In this document: one piece after another, positions 52,659-61,385 of the stretch
Position numbering within the stretch: position 1 is the first letter of the stretch
Layout of the letters: each line of letters begins with the position of its first letter
Source of the DNA: Halorubrum hochsteinianum
GTDB lineage: Archaea; Halobacteriota; Halobacteria; Halobacteriales; Haloferacaceae
NCBI RefSeq assembly: GCF_023702125.1
Contig: NZ_CP098415.1
Location: 2,170,001-2,234,000, forward strand
Direction: 5' to 3'
DNA length: 64,000 nucleotides
Translations under genes and position numbers: made by a program
The notes under the pieces: model-generated
The model's database searches: none
Seen by the model: the letters and a program-made list of their open reading frames with translations, nothing else
Told to the model about the DNA's origin: nothing

Positions 52659-52667
52659 TTATTTAAG
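52659..52667 (+). promoter_or_regulatory. TATA element of moaA
   Basis: ttatttaag, 25 bp before ATG 52692. Fits a leaderless moaA transcript. Confidence 0.7.
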
Positions 52668-52691
52668 CGCGCGTAGTCGCTCCGAACTCGT

Positions 52692-53696
52692 ATGGCCGGT
52701 CCACTCGCGGACGACTTCGGACGGGAGGTGACGGGGGTACGGATCTCGCTCACCGACCGCTGTAACTTCGACTGCGTCTACTGTCACAACGAGGGGTTAG
52801 GCGACACGCGCGGGCCGATGGAGCCGAGCGAGTCGGAGATGAGCGCCGACGACGTGGTCCGCTTCTTGGAGGTCGTCGAGGGGTACGGCGTCGACGCGGT
52901 GAAGTTCACCGGCGGCGAGCCGATGCTCCGACAGGACCTCGAAGAGATCATCGAGCGCACCCCCGACTCGATGGAGGTGTCGATGACGACGAACGGCACC
53001 TTCCTGCCCGGTCGCGCCGCGGACCTGAAGGCCGCCGGCCTCGACCGCGTCAACGTCTCCCAGGACGCGCTCGACCCCGGCGACTTCGCGGAGGTGACCA
53101 AGTCCGGCGCGTACGAGAAGGTCCTCGAAGGCGTGAAGGCCGCCGTCGACGCCGGGCTCGACCCCGTGAAGCTCAACATGGTCGTGTTCACGCACACCGC
53201 GGGCTACGTCGAGGAGATGGTCGAGCACGTCGCCGACAACGAGGGGCTCCAGCTCCAGCTCATCCAGTACATGCCGGAGCTGACCGGCAAGCCCGAGTGG
53301 AACGTCGACATCGGACGCGTCCACGACTGGCTCGCGGAGAAGGCGGACCGCGTCGAACACCGCGAGATGCACGACCGGAGGCGCTACTTCGTCGGCGAGG
53401 ACAGCGACGACGACACCGGCGGGATGGTCGAGATCGTCGACCCCGTCGAGAACGAGGACTTCTGTGCGAACTGCGGCCGCGTCCGCGTCACCCACGAGGG
53501 CTACCTAAAGGGCTGTCTCAACCGCAACGACGACCTCCGGTCGATGGGCGAGATGACGCGGGAGGAAATCGCGGAGACGTTCGAGGAAGTGGTGGCTAAT
53601 CGGGTGCCCTACTACGGCGAGTATCTGGTCGAGGGCGAGGACGGCGGCTACGAACTCAACGAGAAGTACCTCGGGACGCCGCCCGCGGCGGACTGA
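52692..53696 (+). CDS. moaA: GTP 3',8-cyclase MoaA
   Basis: A 334-residue radical-SAM enzyme. The N-terminal cluster is CNFDCVYC (C24, C28, C31), [10 protein letters not shown] follows near 76, and the C-terminal second cluster motif [20 protein letters not shown] (about 257-276) binds GTP. It converts GTP to the cyclic precursor of molybdopterin with MoaC. It is alone here; the MoaD-like protein is 48 kb away. Confidence 0.95.
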   Translation: MAGPLADDFGREVTGVRISLTDRCNFDCVYCHNEGLGDTRGPMEPSESEMSADDVVRFLEVVEGYGVDAVKFTGGEPMLRQDLEEIIERTPDSMEVSMTTNGTFLPGRAADLKAAGLDRVNVSQDALDPGDFAEVTKSGAYEKVLEGVKAAVDAGLDPVKLNMVVFTHTAGYVEEMVEHVADNEGLQLQLIQYMPELTGKPEWNVDIGRVHDWLAEKADRVEHREMHDRRRYFVGEDSDDDTGGMVEIVDPVENEDFCANCGRVRVTHEGYLKGCLNRNDDLRSMGEMTREEIAETFEEVVANRVPYYGEYLVEGEDGGYELNEKYLGTPPAAD

Positions 53697-53794
53697 GCAG
53701 AATTTTGGTCTAATCTGATGTGAGCTACGACGATTCAGCTGTGACTTTTATCTTGTAGTAATTTGTTGAAATGTATGCTTAATAGATAACAAAT

Positions 53795-54271
53795 CTATGT
53801 ATCTTGGTTGCGAGCTATAAGGTGCATCGCTGCCCTCCGCTGGTATTTAATATGGCTCAAGTGATTGTGGATTATACTGATAGATTTCTGTTGTTCATCT
53901 TCAGAGAGTTCAGACAGATGATCGATATCGCTCATTACATGTCTTGCACCTCCATGAAATGCGATTAATGCCGACATCTCATCCTCATCCAGCCGTCCAA
54001 GCTCCCCTGATATTGACTCATAAACCTGATTATGAAGCCAGTTCCCGTGTGGAACACCACTCCCATCTGGGTTATGAGGCCACTTGTCTAGTGCATCCAT
54101 CGTTTCCAACTCAGACATCAATGCCTGTCTGACCCATTCTGTTCTTTTTTCTCTTTTTGAACTTTGTAATCTATGTTGCGCGTAGTACGTCCCTATTGAA
54201 CCTATTATCCCACCAAGAAGTGCTGAAAGTAAAGTCGCAGCCGATGTTGAGAGTTCTGGAAACCCTATCAT
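53795..54271 (-). CDS. AT-rich orphan with one membrane anchor (158 aa)
   Basis: MIGFPELSTSAATLLSALLGGIIGSIGTYYAQHRLQ is a single N-terminal helix (about residues 10-29), followed by a charged helical cytoplasmic domain (EKRTEWVRQALMSELETMDALDKW, then LDEDEMSALIAFHGG) with no known motif. The DNA is much less GC-rich than the core genes and has clear AT-rich flanks. It lies just beside tRNA-Arg, so it may have come with an integrated element. The function is unknown. Confidence 0.7.
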   Translation of the reverse strand: MIGFPELSTSAATLLSALLGGIIGSIGTYYAQHRLQSSKREKRTEWVRQALMSELETMDALDKWPHNPDGSGVPHGNWLHNQVYESISGELGRLDEDEMSALIAFHGGARHVMSDIDHLSELSEDEQQKSISIIHNHLSHIKYQRRAAMHLIARNQDT

Positions 54272-54330
54272 AATTATGTTTGTGTCTTTGTAGCAATTAT
54301 ACTATCCCGTGCCGATTCGCTCGCAGATAG

Positions 54331-54405
54331 CGGGCACGGTGGGATTCGAACCCACGACCATCGGATTAGAAGTCCGACGCTCTATCCGGGCTGAGCTACG
54401 TGCCC
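54331..54405 (-). tRNA. tRNA-Arg (anticodon TCT)
   Basis: A 75-nt tRNA on the minus strand. The acceptor stem gggcacg pairs with cgtgccc, with G as discriminator. The anticodon stem tcgga/tccga holds the loop cttctaa, giving TCT. The T arm contains gttcgaatc. A run of T (54431-54436, complement) supplies a TATA-like element about 28 bp upstream of its 5' end. Confidence 0.95.
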
Positions 54406-54478
54406 TCATTTGCTTCTACTCTGCCGAGTCTAAAAAACGCCCGCGGTTCGCGTCGGGAGCCGCCCGAGTCGACCGCGT

Positions 54479-57310
54479 TCAGTACTCGTGCTCGACCACG
54501 ACGTTCCCGTCCGAATCGGTGACGGACACCGTGTCGCCGCCGTTGTTCCAGATCGCCGTTCCGGTCCGGCCCCAGTATAGTTCCGTATCGGTGTCGGTCC
54601 CCCCGCCCGAGTACAGGGTGACCTGCTTGCCCGACGGGAGCGTGAACCCGTCCGGGAACGAGTACTCCTTCGTCGTCTCGTCCGAGACGGTGTAGCCGGT
54701 GAGATCGAGGGCGTCGTCGCCGGCGTTCTCGAAGACGACGTTCTCCTGCGGGTCTTCGAGGTCGTCGCCCTCCGCGTCCGCGTTCACTTCGACGAACGCC
54801 AGCGACCCTCCGGACCCGCCGTCCCCGCCGTCGTCAGCGGTGAACGGCGTGAACAGTTCGTCGAAGCCGTCGGCGAAGTTAGTCGTCGTTGGGTTCGCGG
54901 GGTCGCCGAGATTGTTCTCCCCGTCGGTCACCGGCGTGTCGGTGAACGCGACGTCGGCATCCAACTCGCTCACCACCGGGTCGAAGTTTCCGAGCGCGTC
55001 GGCGTCCGCGGCGGTGCCGAGGAGGACGACCGCCCCGCCCGCGTCGGCGAAGTCCGCCACCGCGGTCCGTTCGGTCGAACTCAACGCCTCCGTCGGCGTC
55101 GAGAGGATCAGCGCGCGGGCCGCGGGGTTCCCGTCCGAATCGAGCAGGTCCGGTCCGGGATCGGTCACGAGGTCGACGACGCCTTCGAGGTCGATGAACG
55201 CCTCGTCGCCGGGCGCTTGGCCTTCGAGGTAGCGCAGGTAGTACGCGGCGTCCTCCGCGGAGACGGCGAAGTCGGCCGCGAACTGCCCGTGGCCGCCGTC
55301 GACGATCACCGGGCCGGTCGCGTCCCCGACGCGGTCGATAACGTTCGTCAGGAACGGGAAGACGCCGTACGCCTCGACGCCGGGACCGCCCTCGCCGCCC
55401 TCGAAGGACTCCTCGATCAGCGGGCCGCCGAGCGCGGCGACGTTGGCGTCGGGGTCGAGCGCGACGAGCGTCTCGCCGGCCTCGGACGCGACGGGCTCCT
55501 CGGGGCCGGACACCGCGACCGGCTCCGGGAAGAAGAGCTCGTCGACCGGGTCGTCGCGGCGCTCGTCCGTCCCCGCCTGATCGGAGATGTCCCAGATGCC
55601 GTCGCCGGCGTCCCGGGCGGCGCGTTCGAGGTCCCAGTACTCGTCGTGCTTTCCGAGCCCGGAGTCGTACACGCGGGCCCAGCCCTCCTCGATGACGTTC
55701 GCGTTGTAGACGCCCCCGTCGGGGAGTTCGAGGAAGCCGAGCAGGCGGCCGAAGTTCCCGCGGAGCCCCTCGTTCTCGTCGAAGGACAGGGTGACCGTGC
55801 TGCCGACTTCCAGTTCGCTCTCGGCGTAGTCCGTCGCCTCGTCGCCCTTGTCCTTGAGCGCCGGGGCGTCGTCGATCCCCTCGTACTCTTCGAGGCGCTC
55901 CTCCGTGCTGCCCGTCTCGGGCGTGTCGATGCCGAGGATCCGGACCGTCTCGACCTGTCCTTCTGGGAACTCCACGTCGGCGGTGTCGCCGTCGGCGACG
56001 CTCGTTATCTCGACCTCGTACTCCTCGCTCGGGTCGAGTTCGAGCCCGAGCCCTTCGCGGTCGGCGAACAGCCCGGGGTAGTTCTCGGTGTCGAGCGCGG
56101 TCGTCGTGGGGACGAACTCGGAGCCCGCGTTGCTCTCGCCGTCGATCACCTGGTTGTCGTTGAACCGGATCTGCGTCCCGATTCCGGTCGCCAGCGCGTT
56201 GAGGTTGCCCGTCTCGTCGAAGTCGTTGTAATCGGACTGGTCCATCAACACGATCAGCCCGCCAGCGTCGGCGAACGACGAGAGTGCGCCGATCTCGTCG
56301 TCGGAGAACGCTGCCGACGGCGACGTGATCACGATCGCCGACGCCGGACCGAGGAGGTCGTCTTCGAGGCTCGTCGTCGCCTCCAGCGCGTAGCCGTTCT
56401 CGTCGGCGTAGTCCGCGAACGCCGAGTGGCTGTCCAGTCCGTAGAACTGGTCGTGGCCCTCGTCCCAGAGGACGGTGTCGGAGTCGGCGTACTCGTCGAG
56501 GAGGTTCAACAGCACCTCCTCGTTGCCGTACTCGCCGAACTGGACGTCGTCCTGCGCGAAGGGGAACCCGAACGCGACGACCGGCAGGTCCTGATCGACC
56601 GCCATCAGCGGCAGCGGCGCGTCGTCCGGGTAGTTCGTGTTGTCGCCGTTCCCGTCCGCGTCGGTCGACCCCGCCGTCGACTCGGCCGCGACCGCGATCG
56701 CCTCCTCCGGGAGGTAGCCGTCTTCCGCCAGCAGGCTCGCGGTCGAGTCGAAGACGAGTTCGTCGACGAACTCCGTTGGTGCCTCGCCCGGCCCGTCGCC
56801 GGGGTCCTCGATCGGCCCGTCGCCGATCCCGATGGTGATCGCCACCTCGCCGTCGGTCGGGTCGTCGCCGGCGTCGACCTCGACGCCGACCGCGACCGAC
56901 TCGCCGACGCCGAGTTCGACGGTCGGGTCCTCGCCGAGCGCATCGTCGCCGACGGTCAGGTCGAAACTCGCGTCGCCGAGATTCCCGTCGTCGACGGTCG
57001 CGAACAGGCCGAGATCCTCGGTCCCTTGGTTGCTGACCTGGAACACCTCGCCGAGCTCGTAGACCGTGTTCGAGCCGAAGCCGGTCCCGCCGCCCTCGAC
57101 CTCCTCGAAGACTAGTGCGAGTTCGCCGTCGTCGTCGACGAACGCGAACTCCTCGTCGAGCGGGGTCAGCGAGAGCAGGGAACTCGCGTCGTCCGCGAGC
57201 GCGACGGTGGCGTCCCGCTCCGCCGTCGCCGTGTCGAACGCGCCCGTGGCGATCGCGCCGCCCCCGGCCGCGGTCGCGCCGAGTCCGATGAGGACGCTGC
57301 GGCGTCTCAT
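54479..57310 (-). CDS. large exported protein: DUF4350-type domains, nuclease, lamin-tail domain
   Basis: A 943-residue exported protein. Residues 1-170 resemble the following gene's N-terminus: MRRRSVLIGLGATAAGGGAIATGAFD is a Tat-like signal, then a DUF1102/SipW-like beta domain. A DUF4350-like part spans about 180-428 (LPVVAFGFPFAQDD, VLWDEGHDQFY, AIVITSPSAAFSDDE). A thermonuclease (SNase-like) domain lies at about 429-577 (DGDTADVEFPEG, TVRILGIDTPETGS, ANVIEEGWARVYD). A second DUF4350-like part is at about 590-820, and a lamin-tail domain at about 833-943 (LAFVEVNADAEG, LDLTGYTVSDET, WGRTGTAIWNNGGD). It probably acts outside the cell, cutting DNA or RNA. It overlaps the upstream gene by 4 bp (ATGA). 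Confidence 0.85.
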   Translation of the reverse strand: MRRRSVLIGLGATAAGGGAIATGAFDTATAERDATVALADDASSLLSLTPLDEEFAFVDDDGELALVFEEVEGGGTGFGSNTVYELGEVFQVSNQGTEDLGLFATVDDGNLGDASFDLTVGDDALGEDPTVELGVGESVAVGVEVDAGDDPTDGEVAITIGIGDGPIEDPGDGPGEAPTEFVDELVFDSTASLLAEDGYLPEEAIAVAAESTAGSTDADGNGDNTNYPDDAPLPLMAVDQDLPVVAFGFPFAQDDVQFGEYGNEEVLLNLLDEYADSDTVLWDEGHDQFYGLDSHSAFADYADENGYALEATTSLEDDLLGPASAIVITSPSAAFSDDEIGALSSFADAGGLIVLMDQSDYNDFDETGNLNALATGIGTQIRFNDNQVIDGESNAGSEFVPTTTALDTENYPGLFADREGLGLELDPSEEYEVEITSVADGDTADVEFPEGQVETVRILGIDTPETGSTEERLEEYEGIDDAPALKDKGDEATDYAESELEVGSTVTLSFDENEGLRGNFGRLLGFLELPDGGVYNANVIEEGWARVYDSGLGKHDEYWDLERAARDAGDGIWDISDQAGTDERRDDPVDELFFPEPVAVSGPEEPVASEAGETLVALDPDANVAALGGPLIEESFEGGEGGPGVEAYGVFPFLTNVIDRVGDATGPVIVDGGHGQFAADFAVSAEDAAYYLRYLEGQAPGDEAFIDLEGVVDLVTDPGPDLLDSDGNPAARALILSTPTEALSSTERTAVADFADAGGAVVLLGTAADADALGNFDPVVSELDADVAFTDTPVTDGENNLGDPANPTTTNFADGFDELFTPFTADDGGDGGSGGSLAFVEVNADAEGDDLEDPQENVVFENAGDDALDLTGYTVSDETTKEYSFPDGFTLPSGKQVTLYSGGGTDTDTELYWGRTGTAIWNNGGDTVSVTDSDGNVVVEHEY

Positions 57311-58596
57311 TGGATCCCCTCCCTGTCCGCGAAGAGACCAGCGAACTCGTCGCTGTTGAACTCGCTCGTGGTGAAGTCGAACGCTCCAGAGGGGTCTTCC
57401 ACTTGGTCCACATTGAACCTGAAGTCGAGGCCCAGTTCGTCAGCGATTTCGTTCAGGTTCGCGGTTTGGTCGTTGTTTTGGAAGGCGCTCTGGTCGAATA
57501 GCAGTACTCCGCCACCGTCGGAGGCGAAGTCACTCAGTGCGGTGAGTTCGTCGTCGGTAAACCCGTCCGCGGGCGTACTGATCGCAACACCATCCGCAGT
57601 TGAAAGGTCTCCCTCGAAGTCCTCGGTCGCTTCGATCGAATACCCGTTCTCACCAGCGTACGTGACGAACTGGCTGAACGAGTTCGGACCATCGTCTTCG
57701 AGCGTCCAGAACTGCCCGTGGCTCTCGTCCCAGAGAACCGTGCCCGAACCGATGAGTTCGTCCATCAGATTCAGAACGAACTCCTCGATACCCGTGCCGA
57801 AGTCGGATCGCCCGTCGTCGAGCGACTGCATCGTTCCGAATCCGGCGACGGGACTCGATCCGTCGACGGAAACGAGCGGAATCGGATTTTCTTCGTAGAC
57901 GACCGGATCGCCTTGGTAATCGTTAAAATTGACACCGGTGTCGGACGCCGTCACGGCAACCACCGAATCGTCGGCGAGTTCACTCTCCCCGTCGGCCGCG
58001 ATCTGACTTGCCGTCGACCGGAACTGGATCGAGTCGATCGTCTCGGGCGGCTCCGGTTCCGGATCCTCCGGCGCGTCGTCGCCCTCCTCGAAGGCCGCCT
58101 CGATGGTGATGTCGATGTCGAGTTCGTTCGTCACGTCGACGTCGCCCGTCTCGACGTACGTGCCGACGGACTGCTCGGAGCCGGTCTCCAGCGTGACGGC
58201 GTTGTCGGGGTCGTCGAGCGCGCCGTCGCGGTCGCCCGTCGGATACAGTCGGAACTCCCCGTCGAACGAGCCGGTGTCGCTGGTCGCGGTGATCGAGACG
58301 GTCTCGGTCCCCTGATTCGCGATCGCGAACACCTCGTCGAAGAAGAACTGCGAGTTGCGCCCGATGCCGTCGCCGTCGCCCGACACGTCGCCGAACGCGA
58401 GCGCGAGTTCGCCGTCGCCGTCCGTCGTCGCGTACGCGCTCTTCGAGACGAGTCCGAGGTACGCGTCCTCGTCGTCCGCGAAGTTCACCGTCGCCGTCCG
58501 CTCCGCGCTCGCCGCGTCAAACGCGCCCGTGCCGATGAGTGTTATCCCGCCGATACCGCCGGCTGCCGCTCCCGTGATGAGTGTGCGTCGTCGCAT
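57307..58596 (-). CDS. exported protein with DUF1102-like and DUF4350-like domains
   Basis: A 429-residue exported protein and first gene of a two-gene operon. MRRRTLITGAAAGGIGGITLIGTGAFDAASAERT is a Tat-like signal; then a DUF1102/SipW-like beta domain (about 35-170; LGLVSKSAYATTDGDGELAL, FAIANQGTETVSITATS), and a DUF4350-like part (about 185-429; VLWDESHGQFWTLEDDG, GVAISTPADGFTDDELTALS). It ends DEFAGLFADREGIQ, matching the middle of the 943-residue neighbour (PGLFADREGLG), so it is that protein's truncated paralogue. It ends ATGA-overlapping the next start. Confidence 0.82.
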   Translation of the reverse strand: MRRRTLITGAAAGGIGGITLIGTGAFDAASAERTATVNFADDEDAYLGLVSKSAYATTDGDGELALAFGDVSGDGDGIGRNSQFFFDEVFAIANQGTETVSITATSDTGSFDGEFRLYPTGDRDGALDDPDNAVTLETGSEQSVGTYVETGDVDVTNELDIDITIEAAFEEGDDAPEDPEPEPPETIDSIQFRSTASQIAADGESELADDSVVAVTASDTGVNFNDYQGDPVVYEENPIPLVSVDGSSPVAGFGTMQSLDDGRSDFGTGIEEFVLNLMDELIGSGTVLWDESHGQFWTLEDDGPNSFSQFVTYAGENGYSIEATEDFEGDLSTADGVAISTPADGFTDDELTALSDFASDGGGVLLFDQSAFQNNDQTANLNEIADELGLDFRFNVDQVEDPSGAFDFTTSEFNSDEFAGLFADREGIQ

Positions 58597-58747
58597 GAAT
58601 CGTCTGCGGCCGGCGTGCGCCGTTGCGACTCTCCACCGTCCGACCGGAGCCGCGAGAAGCGAGGTCCACGCGAGCGGAGGGCGAGCGCGAAGGGAATACG
58701 TTTCGTACTGTCACACGTCAGCCACGAGAACACCGTCCGACGGCTCG

Positions 58748-58763
58748 TTTAAATAATTTTATA
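58748..58763 (-). promoter_or_regulatory. AT-rich TATA region upstream of the exported-protein operon
   Basis: tttaaataattttata, the most AT-rich stretch of this gap, would on the minus strand start a transcript near 58722 with a leader of about 125 nt before the ATG at 58596. It could equally serve the divergent UPF0200 gene. Confidence 0.5.
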
Positions 58764-58886
58764 CGACGTGTGCGTAACATTCCCCACCGCTACGTAGCAC
58801 TCCGGAGCGTTACGGTGCCGACCCGTCCGAACCCCGGAGAGGCGGCAACAGCAGACCTAAGTCCGCGAGCGGAGTAGCGTCCGGTA

Positions 58887-59507
58887 ATGAACGTCATCGG
58901 AACCGTCGGTCTCCCCGGCAGCGGGAAGGGGGAGGCGGCGAGCGTGGCCGAGGCGGCCGGCATCCCGGTCGTCGTGATGGGCGACGTGATCCGCGCCGAG
59001 TGCCGCCGCCGCGGGCTGGACCCGGCGCAACACCACGGGCGGATCGCGGGGGCGCTCCGCGAGGAGGAGGGCGACGACGCCATCGCCGCGCGGACGCTCC
59101 CGCGGATCCGGGAGGCCGCGGCCGAGAGCGACCGCGGCGGGACCGTCCTCGTCGACGGGCTCCGCTCGACGGTCGAGCTCGAACGCTTCCGCGAGGCGTT
59201 CGGCGACGACTTCACCCTCGTCGCGATCCGCGCGCCGTTCGAGGTCCGCGCCGAGCGGCTCGGCGAGCGCGGCCGCGACGACTCGGACTCCGATCTGGAG
59301 GCGCTCCGCGAGCGCGACGACCGCGAGATCGAACTCGGACTCGGCGAGACCTTAGAGCGGGCCGACGTCGAGATCGACAACACCGACAGCCTCGCGGCGT
59401 TCCGCACGCGGGTCCGCGAGGTGCTCGGCGTCGAGAGCGAAGCGGAGGCGAAGGGGTCTGCTCCGACCGACGCCGAGACGCCGAGCGCCGGGGGTGACGG
59501 CGCGTGA
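58887..59507 (+). CDS. UPF0200 P-loop nucleotide kinase-like protein
   Basis: A 206-residue P-loop protein: VIGTVGLPGSGKGEAASVAE has Walker A at residues 8-15, VVMGDVIRAECRRRGLDP, and TVLVDGLRSTVELE like dephospho-CoA kinase/adenylate kinase relatives. The UPF0200 family, known in archaea, has no settled substrate. The C-terminus has a Glu/Ala/Gly-rich tail. It overlaps the UPF0201 gene by GTGA. Confidence 0.88.
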   Translation: MNVIGTVGLPGSGKGEAASVAEAAGIPVVVMGDVIRAECRRRGLDPAQHHGRIAGALREEEGDDAIAARTLPRIREAAAESDRGGTVLVDGLRSTVELERFREAFGDDFTLVAIRAPFEVRAERLGERGRDDSDSDLEALRERDDREIELGLGETLERADVEIDNTDSLAAFRTRVREVLGVESEAEAKGSAPTDAETPSAGGDGA

Positions 59508-59956
59508 TCTACAGCGTCGACGTGCGGATCGAGGCCCCGGTCCGCGACACGGAGGTGACCGACCGCGTCGCCGACGCCGTCGAGAACGTCTTCCCGGACG
59601 CCGAGCCGGTCCACGAGGACGGGACGCTCGTCTCCGAGACGCACAGCCTCGACGCCTTCTCCGACGTGCTCCACGAGCAGGAGATACTCGACACCGCCCG
59701 CCGCGTCTTCCTCCAGAACCGAACCGACGAGGGGTTCGCCTTCGCGCTGAAGAAGCAGGCGGCGCTCGAAGGCGTCGTCAACTTCGCGGTCGGCGAACCG
59801 GACGAACTGGGCGAGATCGACGTCGAGGTGCGCGTCCGCGAGCCCGACGTCGAGTCGTTCATCGACTACGTCGCGCCCGAGACGGACGAGGGCCAGCCGG
59901 TGGATCCGGTCCGCGAGTACGGCGACCGGTTCGACCCGGAAGACGAGGCGTACTGA
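59504..59956 (+). CDS. UPF0201 (DUF54) protein
   Basis: A 150-residue protein, GTG start: VIYSVDVRIEAPVRDTEVTDRVADAVENVFPDAEP, then ARRVFLQNRTDEGFAFALKKQAALEGVVNFAVG. This matches archaeal UPF0201, proposed to bind RNA, and the pairing with UPF0200 is conserved in archaea as I recall. The acidic C-terminus is typical of halophiles. It overlaps the first gene by GTGA, so the pair is translated together. Confidence 0.87.
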   Translation: MIYSVDVRIEAPVRDTEVTDRVADAVENVFPDAEPVHEDGTLVSETHSLDAFSDVLHEQEILDTARRVFLQNRTDEGFAFALKKQAALEGVVNFAVGEPDELGEIDVEVRVREPDVESFIDYVAPETDEGQPVDPVREYGDRFDPEDEAY

Positions 59957-59992
59957 GGCCGTCGCCGCCGCGTACCGGTTTTCCCTTTCGAC

Positions 59993-60595
59993 TCAGTCGC
60001 TCAGCAGCGACGAGGCCGCCCCGCCGATCGCGCCGAAGGCGGCGGGGTAGACGGCTCCCGCGAGGAGGGCGGCCGTCACGATGTCGGGGGCCACGCTCCC
60101 GTCGCCGACCGAGTACCGGAACAGGAAGGTCCCGATAAGCGCCAGCGGGAGGTAGCCGGCGAGGACGAACGCCCCGGCCCGCGCTCCGCCCGCGGGGGAG
60201 TCAGCGCCGGCGACCCGCCCGGCGACGACGCCGGCGACGAGCAGGAGGACCGGCGGGACGACGAACAGGAACGACGCGCCCTCGGCCTGCGAGATCAGGT
60301 TCTGCGACTGCGTGCCGCCGAACACCGCGGGAATGACGGTGTCGACGAAGTGGGCGTTGTAGAACATCCACCCGGACACCTGCCACGCCGAGATGGGGTC
60401 GTTCCCGAACAGTTCGGCGAGGAAGTTGAGTCCCGACAGCCCCTCTTCGATCCGGCCGCTCTGCGTGAGGTAGACGGTCAGGTAGCCGAGGAGGTAGGCG
60501 GCGGCACCCGCGACCGCACCGCCGATCGCGTCTCGGGCGATACTCCGGTCCGAGCCTGTCGCTGCGGTCGGTCCGCCGGTCGCTGACGAGGACAT
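59993..60595 (-). CDS. conserved haloarchaeal membrane protein
   Basis: A 200-residue protein with a Ser/Thr-rich start and about five hydrophobic helices (about residues 26-48, 68-84, 105-128, 143-160, 170-195). Motifs AGAAAYLLGYLTVYL and AAGVVAGRVAGADSP recur in haloarchaeal membrane proteins of unknown function. It faces UPF0201 convergently (36 bp between stops). Confidence 0.72.
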   Translation of the reverse strand: MSSSATGGPTAATGSDRSIARDAIGGAVAGAAAYLLGYLTVYLTQSGRIEEGLSGLNFLAELFGNDPISAWQVSGWMFYNAHFVDTVIPAVFGGTQSQNLISQAEGASFLFVVPPVLLLVAGVVAGRVAGADSPAGGARAGAFVLAGYLPLALIGTFLFRYSVGDGSVAPDIVTAALLAGAVYPAAFGAIGGAASSLLSD

Positions 60596-60706
60596 GCGCT
60601 CGGTGTCGTTTCGGACGCGGTAAGTGTCTGTCGGGTCGGCATTCGCGCTCCGGCTCGCCGGCAGACGGCGTCAAATCGGCTCTCGCGCCGAAATCTTCCC
60701 CGCGGA

Positions 60707-61357
60707 TCAGGCCGTCGCATCGCGCCACTCCGCCCGCGAGATCGTGTACCGGACCTCGTCGTGGACGCTCCCGTCGGCGAACGCGAGGGTGTTCCGGAGC
60801 CGTCCCTCTCGCCGCCCGCCGAGGCGGTCGACGTACCTCTCGATCGCCCGCCGCGACGCCTCGTTGTCGGGGTGGTGGCTCACGGCGACAATGTCGAGAT
60901 CGAGGTCGTCGAACGCGACTTCTGCGAGCGCCGCGGCGCGCTCGCCGGAGTACCCCCGGCCCCAGAACCGCTTCCGGAGCCACACGCCGAGGTTCGCGGT
61001 GCGCCGGTCCCACTCGACGTCGAACCCGCCGAAGCCGGCGATCTCGCCCGCGCCGTCCTCGCCCTCGCGCGGTCGGATCACGTACGTCGCCGCCTCGCCG
61101 TCGTCGAAGCGCTCGCGGCCGCGTTCGAGGAACTCCTGCGTCTCCTTTTTCGTCTCGTGGGGGTCCCACGTGACGTGCTCGGTCACCTCCTCGATGCCGG
61201 GGTCCGACGAGCAGATCCGGTAACACTCGTCGAGGTCGACCGCCTCGGGGCTCCGCGCCGCCAGTCGCAGTCGGTCCGTCTCGATTGTCTCGGGGAACAC
61301 GAACCGGGGATCGTCGCAGTCCGGAAAAACGCTACCGGCGACCTGCGACGGCGTCAC
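60707..61357 (-). CDS. GNAT (RimJ/RimL-like) acetyltransferase
   Basis: A 216-residue protein: ETIETDRLRLAARSPEAVDLDECYR is a RimJ/RimL-type start; LGVWLRKRFWGRGYSGERAAALAE (about 125-148) is the acetyl-CoA loop with R/Q-x-x-G-x-G/A spacing, followed by SHHPDNEASRRAIERY. It acetylates amino groups, perhaps ribosomal proteins or small molecules; the substrate is unknown. Confidence 0.88.
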   Translation of the reverse strand: MTPSQVAGSVFPDCDDPRFVFPETIETDRLRLAARSPEAVDLDECYRICSSDPGIEEVTEHVTWDPHETKKETQEFLERGRERFDDGEAATYVIRPREGEDGAGEIAGFGGFDVEWDRRTANLGVWLRKRFWGRGYSGERAAALAEVAFDDLDLDIVAVSHHPDNEASRRAIERYVDRLGGRREGRLRNTLAFADGSVHDEVRYTISRAEWRDATA

Positions 61358-61385
61358 ACACCGGACGAACAGGGGGTTGGGGCGC

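Noticed and set aside
53715-54405. Attachment repeat for tRNA-Arg
   Set aside because: Only nine bases (tgagctacg) match the tRNA 5' region in the gap left of the orphan gene; such a short match is expected by chance and is from the wrong end of the tRNA.
58517-58733. Overlapping minus-strand frames in the leader of the exported-protein operon
   Set aside because: Arg/Ser-rich in composition, mutually overlapping and not matched to any start signal; most likely non-coding leader.
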